Shown here: positions 8,160 to 18,839 of the stretch, piece after piece
How the letters are laid out: every line of letters starts with the position of its first letter
Numbering within the stretch: the stretch's first letter is position 1
Notes under the pieces: generated by a model
The model's database searches: none
What the model saw: the letters and a program-made list of their open reading frames with translations, nothing else
Told to the model about the DNA's origin: nothing
Made by a program: the position numbers and the translations under genes
Assembly: GCA_017541035.1 (NCBI GenBank)
Contig: JAFXZW010000101.1
Location: 1-48,883 of the forward strand
DNA from: Eubacterium sp.
GTDB lineage: Bacteria; Bacillota; Clostridia; Lachnospirales; Lachnospiraceae
DNA: 48,883 nt
Reading direction: 5' to 3'

Positions 8160-8435
8160 TTTTTTTACCTCCGATATAATATATGATTCCGGCATATCAC
8201 CCGGGTAACTCCTGTATGGACGCAGGAGGTGAAATTTTCTTACCCTTGAATATACGCATCCACATGTAGCATCACGAGTAATGACGGACTCGCGTGCCCC
8301 TCGCACATTTTCCTGCGGAACCTGTCCTGAAATATGTGCTCTGTTTTCAGCCGCTTTGTACGGATCTCCGTACGAATGTGCCATAGACCGGAACATAAAA
8401 TGAACCGGACCATAAGCAGGAATCTTTAGAACAGA
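8160..8435 (-). other. 276-bp rpmJ-rpsM spacer with hairpins
   Basis: No gene is seen. Small inverted repeats are present, for example TACGGA-GA-TCCGTA and TCCTG...CAGGA near 8211-8230. It could hold an rpsM leader (in some bacteria S4 acts just upstream of rpsM) or inserted repeat DNA. No consensus promoter was recognised. Confidence 0.35.
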
Positions 8436-8549
8436 TTAACCCTGGCGCTGCTTATGCTTCGGATTCTCGCAGATGATCAGAATTCTGCCTTTTCTTTTAA
8501 TGACTTTGCACTTGTCGCAAATCGGTTTTACTGATGCACGAACCTTCAT
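8436..8549 (-). CDS. rpmJ: 50S ribosomal protein L36 (bL36)
   Basis: A 37-residue reading frame starts [20 protein letters not shown] and ends in [17 protein letters not shown]. The CxxC...C...H zinc-ribbon pattern (C12, C15, C28, H33) marks the zinc-binding L36 type. It lies between infA and rpsM as in most bacteria. AGGAGA-like sequence precedes the ATG. Confidence 0.97.
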   Translation of the reverse strand: MKVRASVKPICDKCKVIKRKGRILIICENPKHKQRQG

Positions 8550-8724
8550 TAAAATACTCTCCTTTCTGTTTATTCCCTGCGTGACAAACGCGAAAAAGTG
8601 TCCGAAAAAAGGGCATAATTCTCCCTTTTCCGGAAAAGACTCTCGCGAACCACTACTATATCATTTCCCAAGTGGAAATGCAAGCACAATTTTTTGAAGT
8701 TGCTGTTCACAACCTTGCCGGAAT

Positions 8725-8943
8725 CTATTTTGCTCTCCAGGTGATCCGGCCTTTTGACAGATCATACGGGGAAAGAACAACCGTTACGCGGTCTCCCGGA
8801 AGGATCTTGATATAATTCATCCGGAGCTTTCCACTGATATGTGCCAGGATCTGATGACCGTTTTCCAGTTCCACATTGAACATGGCATTCGGGAGCTTTT
8901 CCAGCACTACGCCTTCGCATTCGATCTCATCTGATTTCGACAT
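8725..8943 (-). CDS. infA: Translation initiation factor IF-1
   Basis: The 72-aa single S1/OB-fold protein occupies the ribosomal A site during initiation. Motifs are [40 protein letters not shown] and [16 protein letters not shown]. Start is the ATG at 8943; the frame is open further upstream but that part has no family match. A typical neighbour, map, is missing between this gene and adk. Confidence 0.97.
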   Translation of the reverse strand: MSKSDEIECEGVVLEKLPNAMFNVELENGHQILAHISGKLRMNYIKILPGDRVTVVLSPYDLSKGRITWRAK

Positions 8944-9012
8944 ACACTCTGTACCTCTTCTTATTACCTCCGGTTCTGCCGTGCTGTGGCGGCAAAACCG
9001 GCTGTTTTCATG

Positions 9013-9056
9013 TGATGATGCCGGGATCAAAAAGCGTTTTTCTTCCCGGCTGATGA
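9013..9056. repeat. Palindromic interspersed element, copy 3 of 3
   Basis: This is the best-formed copy: GCCGGGA (9020-9026) pairs perfectly with TCCCGGC (9044-9050), and inside it AAAAA pairs with TTTTT around GCG. It is flanked by TGATGA as in the copies at 1208 and 2775. It lies in the adk-infA gap where map would be expected. Confidence 0.78.
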
Positions 9057-9108
9057 ACGCAGCACACACAACACGGGCACTGTACTGCGACTGTATCTCA
9101 TCTAACCA

Positions 9109-9771
<663 letters not shown>

Positions 9772-9887
9772 TCATGACGCGAGATAATCCTTTAACCTCA
9801 GCATCATCATTTATACAACATGCTTCAACATACTGCCTGAAAAAGGGCTTCCACCCCTTACAGGTATCATTACGTGAAGTACGACAT

Positions 9888-9919
9888 GTTGCCCCGCCGC
9901 GAAAACGCAGCGGAGCAAC
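9888..9919 (-). other. GC-rich hairpin just after secY
   Basis: The minus strand reads GTTGCTCCGCTGCG, loop TTTT, CGCGGCGGGGCAAC: a near-perfect 14-bp stem starting 5 bases after the secY stop. No U-tract follows, so it is more likely an mRNA processing or stability hairpin, or a repeat, than a terminator inside the secY-adk gap. Confidence 0.6.
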
Positions 9920-9924
9920 GTTAG

Positions 9925-11247
9925 TTACTGATTCAGGAATCCTGAGTAATTCCGAACAACCATCTTTGATTCGATCTGCTTGATCGTCTCGATGATAACG
10001 CCGACGATAATGATCAGAGACGTTCCACCGAAGGATACGTTCGCACTGAACCGTCCATTGAAGAAAATGGGAATGATCGCTACCAGCATCAGGCCAAAGG
10101 CACCGATGATAACGATGTAGTTCAGAATCGCATTCAAATAATCCTGTGTCGGCTTACCGGGACGAATACCCGGGATAAAGCCGCCGCCCTTCTTCAGATT
10201 CTGTGAGATCTCCATCGGATTAAAGGAGATCGATGTATAGAAATATGCGAAGAAGATCACAAGCAGGATATAGATCGCAAGACCGATATATGCCCACGGA
10301 TAACCGGGACGGAACCAGTAGTTGGTATTTAATCCTTCAAGGATCCGGTTTCCGACTGTACTGGACACCTTAATATTGAACAGGTTGATGATGACCGAAG
10401 GGATCGACATCAACGTGGACGCAAAGATGATCGGCATAACGTTACCGGTATTTACCTTAAGAGGAATATGTGTGGAACGGCCACCGGCCATTCTCTGTCT
10501 TCCGGCCGTCTTCTGAGCGTAGGTAACCGGGATCCGGCGCTCCGCATCATTCAGAATGACCGTAAGTACGGTGGTGATCAGAATAACACCCACAATGATG
10601 ATTATTGCAAAGGACATCTGTACCACATTTTTACCACTGACGAACATCTGCCAGAGGCTCTTCAGATCACTGGGGATCCGGGAGATGATGTTGATCAGCA
10701 GGATAATGGATATTCCGTTTCCGATACCATGCTCGGAAATCCGTTCACCCAGCCACATAACCAGCGCACTGCCGGCTGTAAGTGTGATCACGATCACGAT
10801 AACACTGAAGGGCGTATATTCCTTCAGCAGGCCCGATCGTCCAAATCCAATGGTAAGTCCCAAAGACTCGGTAATCGCCAGAGCGATGGATACGAAACGA
10901 GTGATCGCAGTGATCTTCTTTCGACCCTCATCTCCATCCTTCTGCATCTCCTCCAAAGCCGGAATGGCAATGGTAAGGAGCTGCATGATAATGGATGATG
11001 TAATGTACGGAGTAACCGAAAGAGCGAAAATCGTCATACGGGAGACGGAACCTCCGGTAAATGCATCCAGAACCTCGGATGCCGTCTCGCCCAGGCTTCC
11101 TGCCAGCGCACCGCCGATCTTTGCTGTATCAATACCGGGCGCGGGAATCCATGAACCGAGGCGGACGATAACGAGCACAAAAAAGGTGAAGAGAAGACCC
11201 ATTCGGATCTCCTTTACCTTAAATGCGTTTTTCAAGGTTTGAAACAT
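9925..11247 (-). CDS. secY: Preprotein translocase subunit SecY
   Basis: The 440-aa channel subunit of the Sec translocon has about ten membrane helices. Family motifs are GIDTAKIGG after helix 1, YTPFSVIVIVITLTAGSALVMWLGE, the GIGNGISIILL turn (about residues 175-185), the ERRIPVTYAQKTAGRQRM cytosolic loop, and PLKVNTGNVMPIIFAS. The start ATG directly follows the rplO stop (TAA-ATG), indicating translational coupling. Confidence 0.98.
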   Translation of the reverse strand: MFQTLKNAFKVKEIRMGLLFTFFVLVIVRLGSWIPAPGIDTAKIGGALAGSLGETASEVLDAFTGGSVSRMTIFALSVTPYITSSIIMQLLTIAIPALEEMQKDGDEGRKKITAITRFVSIALAITESLGLTIGFGRSGLLKEYTPFSVIVIVITLTAGSALVMWLGERISEHGIGNGISIILLINIISRIPSDLKSLWQMFVSGKNVVQMSFAIIIIVGVILITTVLTVILNDAERRIPVTYAQKTAGRQRMAGGRSTHIPLKVNTGNVMPIIFASTLMSIPSVIINLFNIKVSSTVGNRILEGLNTNYWFRPGYPWAYIGLAIYILLVIFFAYFYTSISFNPMEISQNLKKGGGFIPGIRPGKPTQDYLNAILNYIVIIGAFGLMLVAIIPIFFNGRFSANVSFGGTSLIIIVGVIIETIKQIESKMVVRNYSGFLNQ

Positions 11248-11688
11248 TTAATTCACCTCTACTTTTCCGCCAAGAGCTTCGATCTTCTCGATCGCTGCAG
11301 CACTGGCTGCGTTCACCTTTACGGTAAGCTTCTTCGTTAATTCTCCATTTCCTAAAATCTTTACGCCGTCACGGGGATTCTTTACGATGCCTGCTTCCAC
11401 CAGCGCTTCAACAGTAACTTCAGCGCCGTCTTCAAAACGGTTCAGTACATCAAGATTCAGAGCGACGATTTCCTTGTGATTTCTGCACTTGAAGCCTCTT
11501 TTCGGAAGCCGGCGGTACAGAGGCATCTGGCCACCTTCGAAGCCCGGTCTGGGAGCTCCGGAACGTGCCTTCTGTCCTTTATGACCTTTTCCTGCTGTCT
11601 TTCCGTTTCCGGAGCCGTGTCCACGACCGCGACGGAAATCATCCCGGCTTACGGCGCCGGCAGCAGGTGCAAGATTAGATAAATCCAT
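11248..11688 (-). CDS. rplO: 50S ribosomal protein L15 (uL15)
   Basis: The 146-aa protein shows the glycine-rich L15 start [26 protein letters not shown] and [18 protein letters not shown], then the C-terminal [10 protein letters not shown] and [11 protein letters not shown]. It binds 23S rRNA late in assembly. Its stop abuts the secY start. Two hairpins lie upstream in the gap to rpmD. Confidence 0.98.
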   Translation of the reverse strand: MDLSNLAPAAGAVSRDDFRRGRGHGSGNGKTAGKGHKGQKARSGAPRPGFEGGQMPLYRRLPKRGFKCRNHKEIVALNLDVLNRFEDGAEVTVEALVEAGIVKNPRDGVKILGNGELTKKLTVKVNAASAAAIEKIEALGGKVEVN

Positions 11689-11714
11689 GATGATCCTCCT
11701 TCTTAAAAGGGTTC

Positions 11715-11785
11715 CGTCATCCTTTTCCGCCGCTTAGGCAGCAGCATCGGATGACTTCACTCCTGAATATTTGCCTGGCAAATAT
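11715..11785. other. Hairpins in the rpmD-rplO spacer
   Basis: The 106-bp spacer holds an inverted pair GTCATCC...GGATGAC and a near-perfect palindrome ATATTTGCC-T-GGCAAATAT (11767-11785). Without U-tracts these may be processing or stability hairpins inside the operon. Confidence 0.45.
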
Positions 11786-11794
11786 CCTTCTACT

Positions 11795-11977
11795 TTATGC
11801 TTCCTCAACCTTGAGCAGGTAACCTACCTGCTGGATCATGCCCTTAGTCGCAGCATTATTGGGAAGCTCAACCGTCTTGTGCATCTTGGAAAGGCCCAGC
11901 GCTTCAACGGTTCTTCTGTGCTTCGGGATTGCTCCGATCGGTGACTTAACCAGTGTTACTTTTAATGTATCTGCCAT
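11795..11977 (-). CDS. rpmD: 50S ribosomal protein L30 (uL30)
   Basis: The 60-aa bacterial-size L30 has LKVTLVKSPIGAIPKHRRTVEALGL followed by MIQQVGYLLKVEE. It lies 12 bp after rpsE, in the standard rpsE-rpmD-rplO order. AGGAGG precedes the ATG. Confidence 0.97.
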   Translation of the reverse strand: MADTLKVTLVKSPIGAIPKHRRTVEALGLSKMHKTVELPNNAATKGMIQQVGYLLKVEEA

Positions 11978-11989
11978 CTTTCACACCTC

Positions 11990-12493
11990 CTAGCCAAGAA
12001 TCTCATCTACGGACTTGCCGCGCAGTCTTGCGATCTCGTTCGGATCCTGAATGCTCTCCAGTCCCTTCAGTGTTGCAAGAACGACATTCCGCTTGTTGTT
12101 GGAGCCCAGAGACTTGGTACGGATGTTGCGATAACCGGCCAGATCAAGCACGGTACGTGCAGGACCACCGGCGATGATACCGGTACCTTCCGGAGCAGAC
12201 TTCAGAAGAACGGTTGCGCTTCCGAACTCTCCGGTATAACCATAGGGGATAGAACCTGCCTCATTGATCGGAACCTCGATTAGATTCTTGATTGCATCCT
12301 CTTTTGCCTTCCGGATAGCTTCCGGAATTTCCGCTGCCTTGCCGACACCGGCGCCAACGTGCCCGTTACGGTCTCCGACAACAACAAGTGCTGCAAGACG
12401 CATATTTCGTCCACCCTTTACAACCTTGGTGACGCGCTTGATTGCAACAACGCTGTCGACGAGTTCTAACTGACTTGCGTCGATTTTCTTCAT
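11990..12493 (-). CDS. rpsE: 30S ribosomal protein S5 (uS5)
   Basis: The 167-aa protein has the double-stranded-RNA-binding-like N-terminal domain [47 protein letters not shown], and the C-terminal [24 protein letters not shown]5 contributes to decoding accuracy and mRNA helicase activity. AGGAGG precedes the start; rplR lies 17 bp upstream. Confidence 0.98.
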   Translation of the reverse strand: MKKIDASQLELVDSVVAIKRVTKVVKGGRNMRLAALVVVGDRNGHVGAGVGKAAEIPEAIRKAKEDAIKNLIEVPINEAGSIPYGYTGEFGSATVLLKSAPEGTGIIAGGPARTVLDLAGYRNIRTKSLGSNNKRNVVLATLKGLESIQDPNEIARLRGKSVDEILG

Positions 12494-12510
12494 TGTATCG
12501 TTCCTCCTTA

Positions 12511-12879
12511 TTAGAATACGAGACCGGCCTCGCGAGCCGCATCTGCAAGAGCCTTGATCTTACCCTGATAGATAAATCCGCCCCGGTCAAAGACAACTTC
12601 TTTGATGCCTGCTGCTACAGCGCGCTCTCCAATGAGCTTGCCAACTGCAGTTGCCGCATCCACATCATTTGTCTTTGAAAGCTCTTCCTTAAGAGCCTTC
12701 TCAAGGGTAGAAGCGCTGACAAGGGTCTTTCCTTCGGAGTCATCGATAATCTGTGCGTACATATGGTTATTGCTTCTGAATACAGCCAGTCTGGGGCGCT
12801 CTGCAGTGCCGCTGAAACGGTTGCGAATCTTCAGATGCTTCTTCGCACGTACTTCACTTCTTGATTCTTTATTTATCAT
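12511..12879 (-). CDS. rplR: 50S ribosomal protein L18 (uL18)
   Basis: The 122-aa 5S rRNA-binding protein has [33 protein letters not shown] and [40 protein letters not shown] at 12879 is preceded by AAGGGGTG; an in-frame GTG three codons earlier overlaps that ribosome binding site and is rejected. Confidence 0.97.
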   Translation of the reverse strand: MINKESRSEVRAKKHLKIRNRFSGTAERPRLAVFRSNNHMYAQIIDDSEGKTLVSASTLEKALKEELSKTNDVDAATAVGKLIGERAVAAGIKEVVFDRGGFIYQGKIKALADAAREAGLVF

Positions 12880-12896
12880 CTTATTCACCCCTTCAT

Positions 12897-13436
12897 TTAT
12901 TTCTTACCGGTCTTACCAACCTTGCGGCGGATTACCTCGTAATCGTACTTGATTCCCTTGCCCTTATACGGCTCCGGAGCACGCTTCTCACGGATCTCTG
13001 CTGCATACTGTCCAACCTTCTCTTTGTCGATACCGCTGACAATGATCTTGTTGTCCTGTACCTCGGTGGTGAGTCCTTCCGGATCCTCGATCTCAACCGG
13101 ATGAGAATAACCCAGATTCAGCACCAGCTTCTTGCCCTGCTTGGATGCACGATAGCCGACACCGTTTACCTCGAGGGTCTTCTTATAGCCATCGGTTACA
13201 CCGACAACCATGTTGTGAATAAGTGTTCTTGTAAGCCCGTGCAGTGCACGGTTGCGCTTCAGATCATTGGGACGCTTTACAGTAAGCTCTCCATCCTCAA
13301 TGGTCAGCTCCATCTCGGGAGCCAGCTGACGGGACAGCTCACCCTTCGGTCCTTTTACCGTCACCTTATTATTTTCTGCTATATCTACGGTTACTCCCGC
13401 AGGGATAGCGATAGGCATTTTTCCGATACGTGACAT
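12897..13436 (-). CDS. rplF: 50S ribosomal protein L6 (uL6)
   Basis: The 179-aa protein starts [15 protein letters not shown] and has [12 protein letters not shown] and the C-terminal [26 protein letters not shown] signature. L6 lies near the factor-binding site of the large subunit. GGAGG precedes the ATG. Confidence 0.98.
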   Translation of the reverse strand: MSRIGKMPIAIPAGVTVDIAENNKVTVKGPKGELSRQLAPEMELTIEDGELTVKRPNDLKRNRALHGLTRTLIHNMVVGVTDGYKKTLEVNGVGYRASKQGKKLVLNLGYSHPVEIEDPEGLTTEVQDNKIIVSGIDKEKVGQYAAEIREKRAPEPYKGKGIKYDYEVIRRKVGKTGKK

Positions 13437-13475
13437 TTGCCTTTACCTCCATATATTCTGTTCCTATCAACGGAA

Positions 13476-13883
13476 TTACCAAATGAATGCCAGAACCTCA
13501 CCGCCGACATTCAGCTTCCGAGCTTCCTTATCCGTGATCACGCCCTTATTTGTGGAAATGATCGCTGTGCCGTAACCGCCGAGTACTCTCGGAAGGTTGT
13601 CGGTATCCGCATAGATACGGAGACCCGGCTTACTGATCCGGCGAAGACCGGACAGAACTTTTTCATTCTTATCCTTGCCGTACTTCAGTGTGATGCGGAT
13701 CACATCAAACTTATCCTGATCGTCCTTAACGATATCAACTGCCTTAACATATCCTTCCGTAAGAAGGATGTCAGCGATGGCCTTCTTCATCTTGGAAGAA
13801 GGGATATCTACAGTATCATGCTTTGCCGTATTTGCATTACGGATTCTGGTGAGCATATCTGCAATGGGATCGCTTATTGCCAT
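13476..13883 (-). CDS. rpsH: 30S ribosomal protein S8 (uS8)
   Basis: The 135-aa protein starts [25 protein letters not shown] and ends GGEVLAFIW; the C-terminal [20 protein letters not shown] is the family signature. In Gammaproteobacteria S8 represses the spc operon at the rplE region; no such site was searched for in detail. GGAGG precedes the ATG. Confidence 0.98.
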   Translation of the reverse strand: MAISDPIADMLTRIRNANTAKHDTVDIPSSKMKKAIADILLTEGYVKAVDIVKDDQDKFDVIRITLKYGKDKNEKVLSGLRRISKPGLRIYADTDNLPRVLGGYGTAIISTNKGVITDKEARKLNVGGEVLAFIW

Positions 13884-13907
13884 TTTACATAACCTCCTTA
13901 CTTTCTT

Positions 13908-14093
13908 CTACCAGCTGGATTTCTTTACGCCCGGGATCTCGCCCTTATATGCCAGTTCGCGGAAGCAGATCCGGCAGATTCCGTACTTACGGAGATATGC
14001 ATGGGGACGACCGCAGATCTTGCAACGGGTATACTCTCTGGTGGAGAACTTCTGCTTTCTCTGCTGCTTAACTTTCATCGAAGTCTTAGCCAT
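13908..14093 (-). CDS. rpsN: 30S ribosomal protein S14, zinc-binding type (uS14)
   Basis: The 61-aa short S14 form carries [20 protein letters not shown], the paired CxxC motifs that bind zinc, and ends [11 protein letters not shown]. This zinc (C-plus) form is the housekeeping type in Clostridia. GGAGG precedes the ATG, and rplE ends 12 bp upstream. Confidence 0.98.
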   Translation of the reverse strand: MAKTSMKVKQQRKQKFSTREYTRCKICGRPHAYLRKYGICRICFRELAYKGEIPGVKKSSW

Positions 14094-14105
14094 TTTACTT
14101 CCTCC

Positions 14106-14645
14106 TTATTTCCTGAACGGCATGCCGAACAGCCGCAGTAACTCTCTTGCTTCCTCATCGCTCTTGGCGGTTGTAACGAAGATTACGTCCATACCGCGCA
14201 CCTTGTCAACCTTATCGTATTCGATCTCGGGGAAAATGATCTGCTCCTTGATTCCCAGTGCATAGTTTCCTCTTCCATCAAAAGAATCCGCACTTACACC
14301 ACGGAAGTCACGTACCCGGGGAAGAGCTAGGTTGATCAGACGGTCTGCGAACTCATACATCCGCTCACCGCGGAGAGTTACCTTGCATCCGATATTCATG
14401 CCCTCACGGAGTCTGAAGTTTGCTACAGACTTCTTAGCCTTGGTGATGACCGGCTTCTGTCCGGAGATCTCAGCCAGATCCTTTACGGCTGACTCAAGAA
14501 CCTTTGCATTATCGCGTGCCTCACCAACGCCCATATTGATCACGATCTTTTCAAGCTTCGGTACCTGCATAACGTTCTTGTAACCGAACTTCTTGATCAT
14601 CGCTACTTTGATATCACTTTCATATGTATCTCTTAATCTACTCAC
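14106..14645 (-). CDS. rplE: 50S ribosomal protein L5 (uL5)
   Basis: The 179-aa 5S rRNA-binding protein has [42 protein letters not shown] and [29 protein letters not shown]. It begins with GTG (14645), with GGAGG eleven bases upstream. No better ATG exists, since the family start SRLRDTY follows immediately. Confidence 0.97.
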   Translation of the reverse strand: MSRLRDTYESDIKVAMIKKFGYKNVMQVPKLEKIVINMGVGEARDNAKVLESAVKDLAEISGQKPVITKAKKSVANFRLREGMNIGCKVTLRGERMYEFADRLINLALPRVRDFRGVSADSFDGRGNYALGIKEQIIFPEIEYDKVDKVRGMDVIFVTTAKSDEEARELLRLFGMPFRK

Positions 14646-14670
14646 CGTTTTTTACGCCTCCTTCCCCGGA

Positions 14671-14988
14671 TTAATCAATGGTTTCCGTCTTGCCATTCAC
14701 ATGTGCAACACGAACCTTGTCTTTCTTTTCACCCTGGAAGCCGACTCTAACGGTATTGCCCTTATAAAGATACATCACATTTGAGATATCGATCGGTGCT
14801 TCCTTCTCAATGATACCACCCTGCTGATTGTGAACATTGGGTTTCGAATGCTTATATACCTTGTTGACACCCTCAACCAGAACCTTGTTGTTCTTCGGGT
14901 CAACGGAAAGGACCTTACCCTCTTTTCCTTTATCCTTACCGGCGATGACTCTTACCAGGTCATCCTTTTTAATCTTCGATGCTGACAC
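14671..14988 (-). CDS. rplX: 50S ribosomal protein L24 (uL24)
   Basis: The 105-aa protein has the KOW motif [21 protein letters not shown] and the segment [30 protein letters not shown]24 starts assembly of the large subunit. The start is GTG at 14988 with AGGAGG nine bases upstream. Confidence 0.97.
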   Translation of the reverse strand: MSASKIKKDDLVRVIAGKDKGKEGKVLSVDPKNNKVLVEGVNKVYKHSKPNVHNQQGGIIEKEAPIDISNVMYLYKGNTVRVGFQGEKKDKVRVAHVNGKTETID

Positions 14989-15002
14989 GAGTATCTACCT
15001 CC

Positions 15003-15371
15003 TTACAGTACTTCCGGTGCAAGGGAAATGATCTTCATGAACTTCTTGTCACGAAGCTCTCTTGCTACGGGTCCAAATATACGTGTTCCTCTCGGGTTAA
15101 GGTCATCCTTGATGATGACAGCTGCATTCTCATCGAAGCGGATATAGGAACCGTCCTTACGGCGTGCGCCCTTCTTTGTACGAACGACAACTGCCTTAAC
15201 GACATCTCCCTTCTTTACAACGCCACCGGGTGTTGCATCCTTAACGGAGGCTACGATGATATCCCCGATATTTGCATATCTTCTGATCGAGCCGCCGAGA
15301 ACGCGGATGCAAAGAAGCTCTTTTGCGCCTGTGTTATCAGCAACCCGAAGTCTTGTTTCCTGCTGTACCAT
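15003..15371 (-). CDS. rplN: 50S ribosomal protein L14 (uL14)
   Basis: The 122-aa protein starts [19 protein letters not shown] and has [30 protein letters not shown] and [24 protein letters not shown]. It lies at the subunit interface. GGAGG precedes the ATG. Confidence 0.98.
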   Translation of the reverse strand: MVQQETRLRVADNTGAKELLCIRVLGGSIRRYANIGDIIVASVKDATPGGVVKKGDVVKAVVVRTKKGARRKDGSYIRFDENAAVIIKDDLNPRGTRIFGPVARELRDKKFMKIISLAPEVL

Positions 15372-15386
15372 AGTTCATTTGCCTCC

Positions 15387-15641
15387 TTACTTCGCTCTCT
15401 CGATGATCTCAACGAGTCTCCACCGCTTATCCTTGGAAAGGGGCCGGGTCTCCATTACACGGACACGGTCGCCGCGATGAGCTGTATTCTCCTCATCATG
15501 TGCCTTCAGCTTATAGGTCCGCTTTACGATCTTCTTATAGAGCGGATGCTTAACATTGTCCACGATGGAGACAACGATCGTCTTATCCATTTTATCGCTG
15601 GTCACAAGACCTACACGCGTCTTTCTTAAATTTCTTTCCAT
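15387..15641 (-). CDS. rpsQ: 30S ribosomal protein S17 (uS17)
   Basis: The 84-aa OB-fold protein has [21 protein letters not shown] and [38 protein letters not shown]17 helps early 30S assembly. AAAGGAGAG precedes the ATG. Confidence 0.98.
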   Translation of the reverse strand: MERNLRKTRVGLVTSDKMDKTIVVSIVDNVKHPLYKKIVKRTYKLKAHDEENTAHRGDRVRVMETRPLSKDKRWRLVEIIERAK

Positions 15642-15662
15642 TGCTTTTCTCTCCTTTCGACC

Positions 15663-15866
15663 TTACGCATTCTTCTTTGCGGAGATCGCGGTCTGGATCC
15701 GTGCGATATTCTTCCGGACAATGGTAATGCGGCTTGTGTTCTCCAGCTGATTGGTGGCATTCTGGAACTTCAGGTTGAAGAGCTCCTTCTTTGCAGCCGT
15801 GAGGTCACTGTTCAGCTCCTCGATCGACTTTGTATTCAACTCTTTTACGTAATCCTTAGTTTTCAC
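15663..15866 (-). CDS. rpmC: 50S ribosomal protein L29 (uL29)
   Basis: The 67-aa protein begins [18 protein letters not shown] and carries [31 protein letters not shown], the L29 pattern. GTG at 15866 is chosen because AAGGAGG lies seven bases upstream; a longer open frame to 15971 is antisense to nothing known and lacks family similarity. It overlaps the end of rplP by 11 bp. Confidence 0.95.
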   Translation of the reverse strand: MKTKDYVKELNTKSIEELNSDLTAAKKELFNLKFQNATNQLENTSRITIVRKNIARIQTAISAKKNA

Positions 15867-16293
15867 TGCCGCTACCTCCTTCCAAATCTGCTTTGGAAAC
15901 GATCTTACACTTGAGGGGAAGCTTGTGGGTTGCCAGACGAAGAGCCTCACGTGCCTTCTCCTCGGACACATTTCCGACCTCGAACATAACGCGTCCCGGC
16001 TTTACTACTGCTACCCAGTACTCAAGTGATCCCTTACCGGAACCCATACGGGTTTCAGCAGGCTTTGCTGTTACCGGCTTATCCGGGAAGATCTTGATCC
16101 ATACTTTACCTTCACGACGGAGATAACGGTTGATCGCTACACGGGCTGCCTCAATCTGATTGGACTTAACCCATGCAGGCTCCGTAGCCACGATACCGAA
16201 TTCACCCTCGGTGATCCTGTTGCCGCGCAGAGCCTTGCCGGCCATGGATCCTCTAAACTGCTTACGATGTTTTACTCTCTTCGGCATTAACAT
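15856..16293 (-). CDS. rplP: 50S ribosomal protein L16 (uL16)
   Basis: The 145-aa protein contains [41 protein letters not shown] and [15 protein letters not shown]16 organises the A-site tRNA region. ATG at 16293 follows the rpsC stop by two bases; a second ATG two codons later (16287) is the family-typical start and equally possible. GGGAG lies 12 bases before the first. Confidence 0.97.
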   Translation of the reverse strand: MLMPKRVKHRKQFRGSMAGKALRGNRITEGEFGIVATEPAWVKSNQIEAARVAINRYLRREGKVWIKIFPDKPVTAKPAETRMGSGKGSLEYWVAVVKPGRVMFEVGNVSEEKAREALRLATHKLPLKCKIVSKADLEGGSGSEN

Positions 16294-16295
16294 GA

Positions 16296-16961
16296 TTATT
16301 TAACACTCCCTTCCTTAGCTCCCTTGGCAGGAAGTACTTCGCCATGGTAGATCCATGTCTTTACACCGATCTTACCATAAGTCGTATCTGCCTCGGCGAA
16401 TCCGTAGTCGATATCGGCACGAAGTGTCTGAAGCGGGATGGTACCCTCGCTGTAGGTTTCCTTACGCGCCATATCCGCACCACCCAGACGTCCGGATACA
16501 GAGGTCTTGATGCCCATAGCACCGGCCTTCATGGTTCTTCCCATGCAGGACTTCATGGCACGGCGGAATCCGATACGATTCTCCAGCTGCTGAGCGATAT
16601 TCTCAGCTACCAGCTGTGCATCCAGATCCGGCTTCTTGATCTCCTTGATGTCGATGAAAAGTTTCTTTTTTGTCAGCTTCTGAACCTCTGCCTTGACCTT
16701 GTCGATCTCAGCTCCGCCCTTACCGATTACGATACCCGGCTTAGCAGTATAGACAGCAACCTTTACTCTGTCTCTGGTACGCTCGATGTCGATCTTGGAA
16801 ATGTTGGCATCCTTCAGACGCTTCTTCAGATATTTACGGATATTGTAATCCTCAACCAGATTGTTTGCGAACTCTTCGTTCTTGGTATCTGCATACCACT
16901 TGGAGTTCCAATCCTTGATGATTCCGACTCTTAAACCATGCGGATTAACTTTCTGACCCAT
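16296..16961 (-). CDS. rpsC: 30S ribosomal protein S3 (uS3)
   Basis: The 221-aa protein starts [18 protein letters not shown], has the KH-domain loop [15 protein letters not shown], and the C-terminal [20 protein letters not shown]3 lines the mRNA entry channel. ATG at 16961 has AGGAGG upstream; a longer frame to 16991 overlaps rplV and is rejected. Confidence 0.98.
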   Translation of the reverse strand: MGQKVNPHGLRVGIIKDWNSKWYADTKNEEFANNLVEDYNIRKYLKKRLKDANISKIDIERTRDRVKVAVYTAKPGIVIGKGGAEIDKVKAEVQKLTKKKLFIDIKEIKKPDLDAQLVAENIAQQLENRIGFRRAMKSCMGRTMKAGAMGIKTSVSGRLGGADMARKETYSEGTIPLQTLRADIDYGFAEADTTYGKIGVKTWIYHGEVLPAKGAKEGSVK

Positions 16962-16971
16962 TCCTAACCTC

Positions 16972-17358
16972 CTATCTCTCGTCAAGCACAACAGTAATGT
17001 GGCTTGTTCTCTTCTCGATCCTGTAAGCTCTTCCCTGCGCTCTGGGGTGGATACGCTTCATTGTCGGTCCCTTATTTGCGTAGCACTCAGCGACATACAG
17101 GCCTTCTCTCTTCAGTCCGTTGTTGTTCTCAGCATTTGCAACGGCAGACTGGAGCAGCTTATAGATCACCTGGGAGGCATAACGGTTATTGTATGCCAGG
17201 ATTCCGAGAGCGGTCTCAACGTCCTTTCCGCGGATTGCGTCCAGTACAAAGCAGGCCTTGGTTACGGATACTCTGGCGTAAGAAACCTTTGCGGAAGGTC
17301 TCTGATCCTTATTTTCATTTCTCTGTCTTTTATCTTGAGATCTATGTCCCTTTGCCAT
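16972..17358 (-). CDS. rplV: 50S ribosomal protein L22 (uL22)
   Basis: The 128-aa protein shows [29 protein letters not shown] and the C-terminal [26 protein letters not shown] of the beta-hairpin that lines the exit tunnel. The basic N-terminal extension of about 20 residues ([19 protein letters not shown]) is longer than in E. coli. GGAGG precedes the ATG. Confidence 0.97.
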   Translation of the reverse strand: MAKGHRSQDKRQRNENKDQRPSAKVSYARVSVTKACFVLDAIRGKDVETALGILAYNNRYASQVIYKLLQSAVANAENNNGLKREGLYVAECYANKGPTMKRIHPRAQGRAYRIEKRTSHITVVLDER

Positions 17359-17372
17359 TTCCTTTCGCCTCC

Positions 17373-17648
17373 TTATTTCTTCTTCTTCTCGTCCTTGCCG
17401 TGACCACGATAGGTTCTGGTGGCTACGAACTCACCGAGCTTGTGACCAACCATATCCTCGGTTACATATACGGGGATATGCTTTCTTCCGTCATATACGG
17501 CGAAGGTATGGCCTAAGAACTGAGGGAAAATGGTGGAACGGCGAGACCAGGTCCGGATGACCTCCTTGCTGTTCTTCTTGTTCAGCTCATCAACCTTTTT
17601 CAATAAGCTTGCATCTGCAAACGGTCCTTTTTTTAATGAACGAGCCAT
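17373..17648 (-). CDS. rpsS: 30S ribosomal protein S19 (uS19)
   Basis: The 91-aa protein starts [19 protein letters not shown] and has [32 protein letters not shown] and [22 protein letters not shown]. It lies on the 30S head. GGAGG precedes the ATG. Confidence 0.98.
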   Translation of the reverse strand: MARSLKKGPFADASLLKKVDELNKKNSKEVIRTWSRRSTIFPQFLGHTFAVYDGRKHIPVYVTEDMVGHKLGEFVATRTYRGHGKDEKKKK

Positions 17649-17659
17649 GTGCTTCCTCC

Positions 17660-18502
17660 TTACTTAACGTTCTTGCCTGATCTGTTCCTGATGATCAGCT
17701 TGTTGGACTTGTTGTTCTTCTTCCGTGTCTTTAAGCCCAGTGCCGGCTTACCCCAGGGAGTAGACGGGCCGCTGCGGCCGATGGGAGCACGTCCCTCACC
17801 ACCACCGTGAGGATGGTCATTCGGGTTCATAACGGAACCGCGGACCGTGGGGCGGATGCCCATGTGACGCTTCCGTCCTGCTTTACCGATGTTTACAAGT
17901 CCGTGTTCGATATTGCCTACAGTACCGACGGTTGCCCGGCAGCCTACCGGAACCATACGCATCTCACCGGAGGGAAGACGAAGGATTGCATACTTTCCTT
18001 CCTTAGCCATCAGCTGTGCGCTGTTACCTGCGGAACGAACCAGCTGACCGCCGCGTCCGGGAACCAGCTCGATGTTGTGGATCTCGGTACCTACGGGGAT
18101 AGCGGAAAGGGGAAGGCAGTTGCCGGTCTTTACTTCCGCATCAGCGCCGTTCATCAGTGTGTCGCCAACCTTCAATCCTGCAGGAGCAAGAATGTAGGTC
18201 TTCTCGCCGTCTGCATAGCAGATCAGTGCAATATTTGCTGTCCGGTTCGGATCATACTCGATGGTAAGCACCTTTGCCGGGATATCATCCTTCTTACGCT
18301 TAAAATCGATGATTCTGTATTTCTGACGATTTCCGCCGCCATGATGACGTACGGTGATCTTACCCTGATTATTCCGTCCGGCATTCTTCTTCTTGGATAC
18401 AAGAAGGGACTTCTCCGGCTTGTCAGTGGTGATCACATCGAAGTCAAGGCCGGTCATATTTCTTCTTGAAGGTGTATATGGGGTGTAGGTTTTAATACCC
18501 AT
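17660..18502 (-). CDS. rplB: 50S ribosomal protein L2 (uL2)
   Basis: The 280-aa protein needed for peptidyl-transferase assembly has the OB and SH3-like domains, [22 protein letters not shown] near the start, and the C-terminal signature [20 protein letters not shown] with the conserved histidines. The start is supported by AAAGGAG and by the family N-terminus [16 protein letters not shown]. Confidence 0.98.
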   Translation of the reverse strand: MGIKTYTPYTPSRRNMTGLDFDVITTDKPEKSLLVSKKKNAGRNNQGKITVRHHGGGNRQKYRIIDFKRKKDDIPAKVLTIEYDPNRTANIALICYADGEKTYILAPAGLKVGDTLMNGADAEVKTGNCLPLSAIPVGTEIHNIELVPGRGGQLVRSAGNSAQLMAKEGKYAILRLPSGEMRMVPVGCRATVGTVGNIEHGLVNIGKAGRKRHMGIRPTVRGSVMNPNDHPHGGGEGRAPIGRSGPSTPWGKPALGLKTRKKNNKSNKLIIRNRSGKNVK

Positions 18503-18539
18503 TTTATGATTCTCCTTTCATTCAATAGCCTGCCGGATC

Positions 18540-18839
18540 TTACAGTCCCTCGAAGAGCTCAATGTCTGCGCTCTCCTGAGTCAGCTGTACATAGGCCTTC
18601 TTATACTTGGCAGTCTTGCCGAAGGTGTTGCCGCGGCGCTTTGTCTTTCCATCGTAATTTACGGTGTTGACCTTTGCCACCTTGGTTCCGTCGAACATTT
18701 TCTCTACTGCATCCGCAACCTGATTCTTGGTTGCATCCGGGTGTACGAGAAATGTATACTTCTTCTCGGCCATGGCGTTCATGGACTTTTCTGTCAGAAC
18801 CGGCCGCTTGATCACATCATAATACTTTAAATCTGCCAT
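18540..18839 (-). CDS. rplW: 50S ribosomal protein L23 (uL23)
   Basis: The 99-aa protein has [35 protein letters not shown] and [19 protein letters not shown]23 at the tunnel exit docks trigger factor and SRP. Its ATG overlaps the rplD stop (TAATG), indicating coupling. Confidence 0.98.
   Translation of the reverse strand: MADLKYYDVIKRPVLTEKSMNAMAEKKYTFLVHPDATKNQVADAVEKMFDGTKVAKVNTVNYDGKTKRRGNTFGKTAKYKKAYVQLTQESADIELFEGL

Noticed and set aside
8160-8396. N-terminal extension of S13
   Set aside because: The family start, with its own ribosome binding site, is at 8159; the extension has no S13 similarity.
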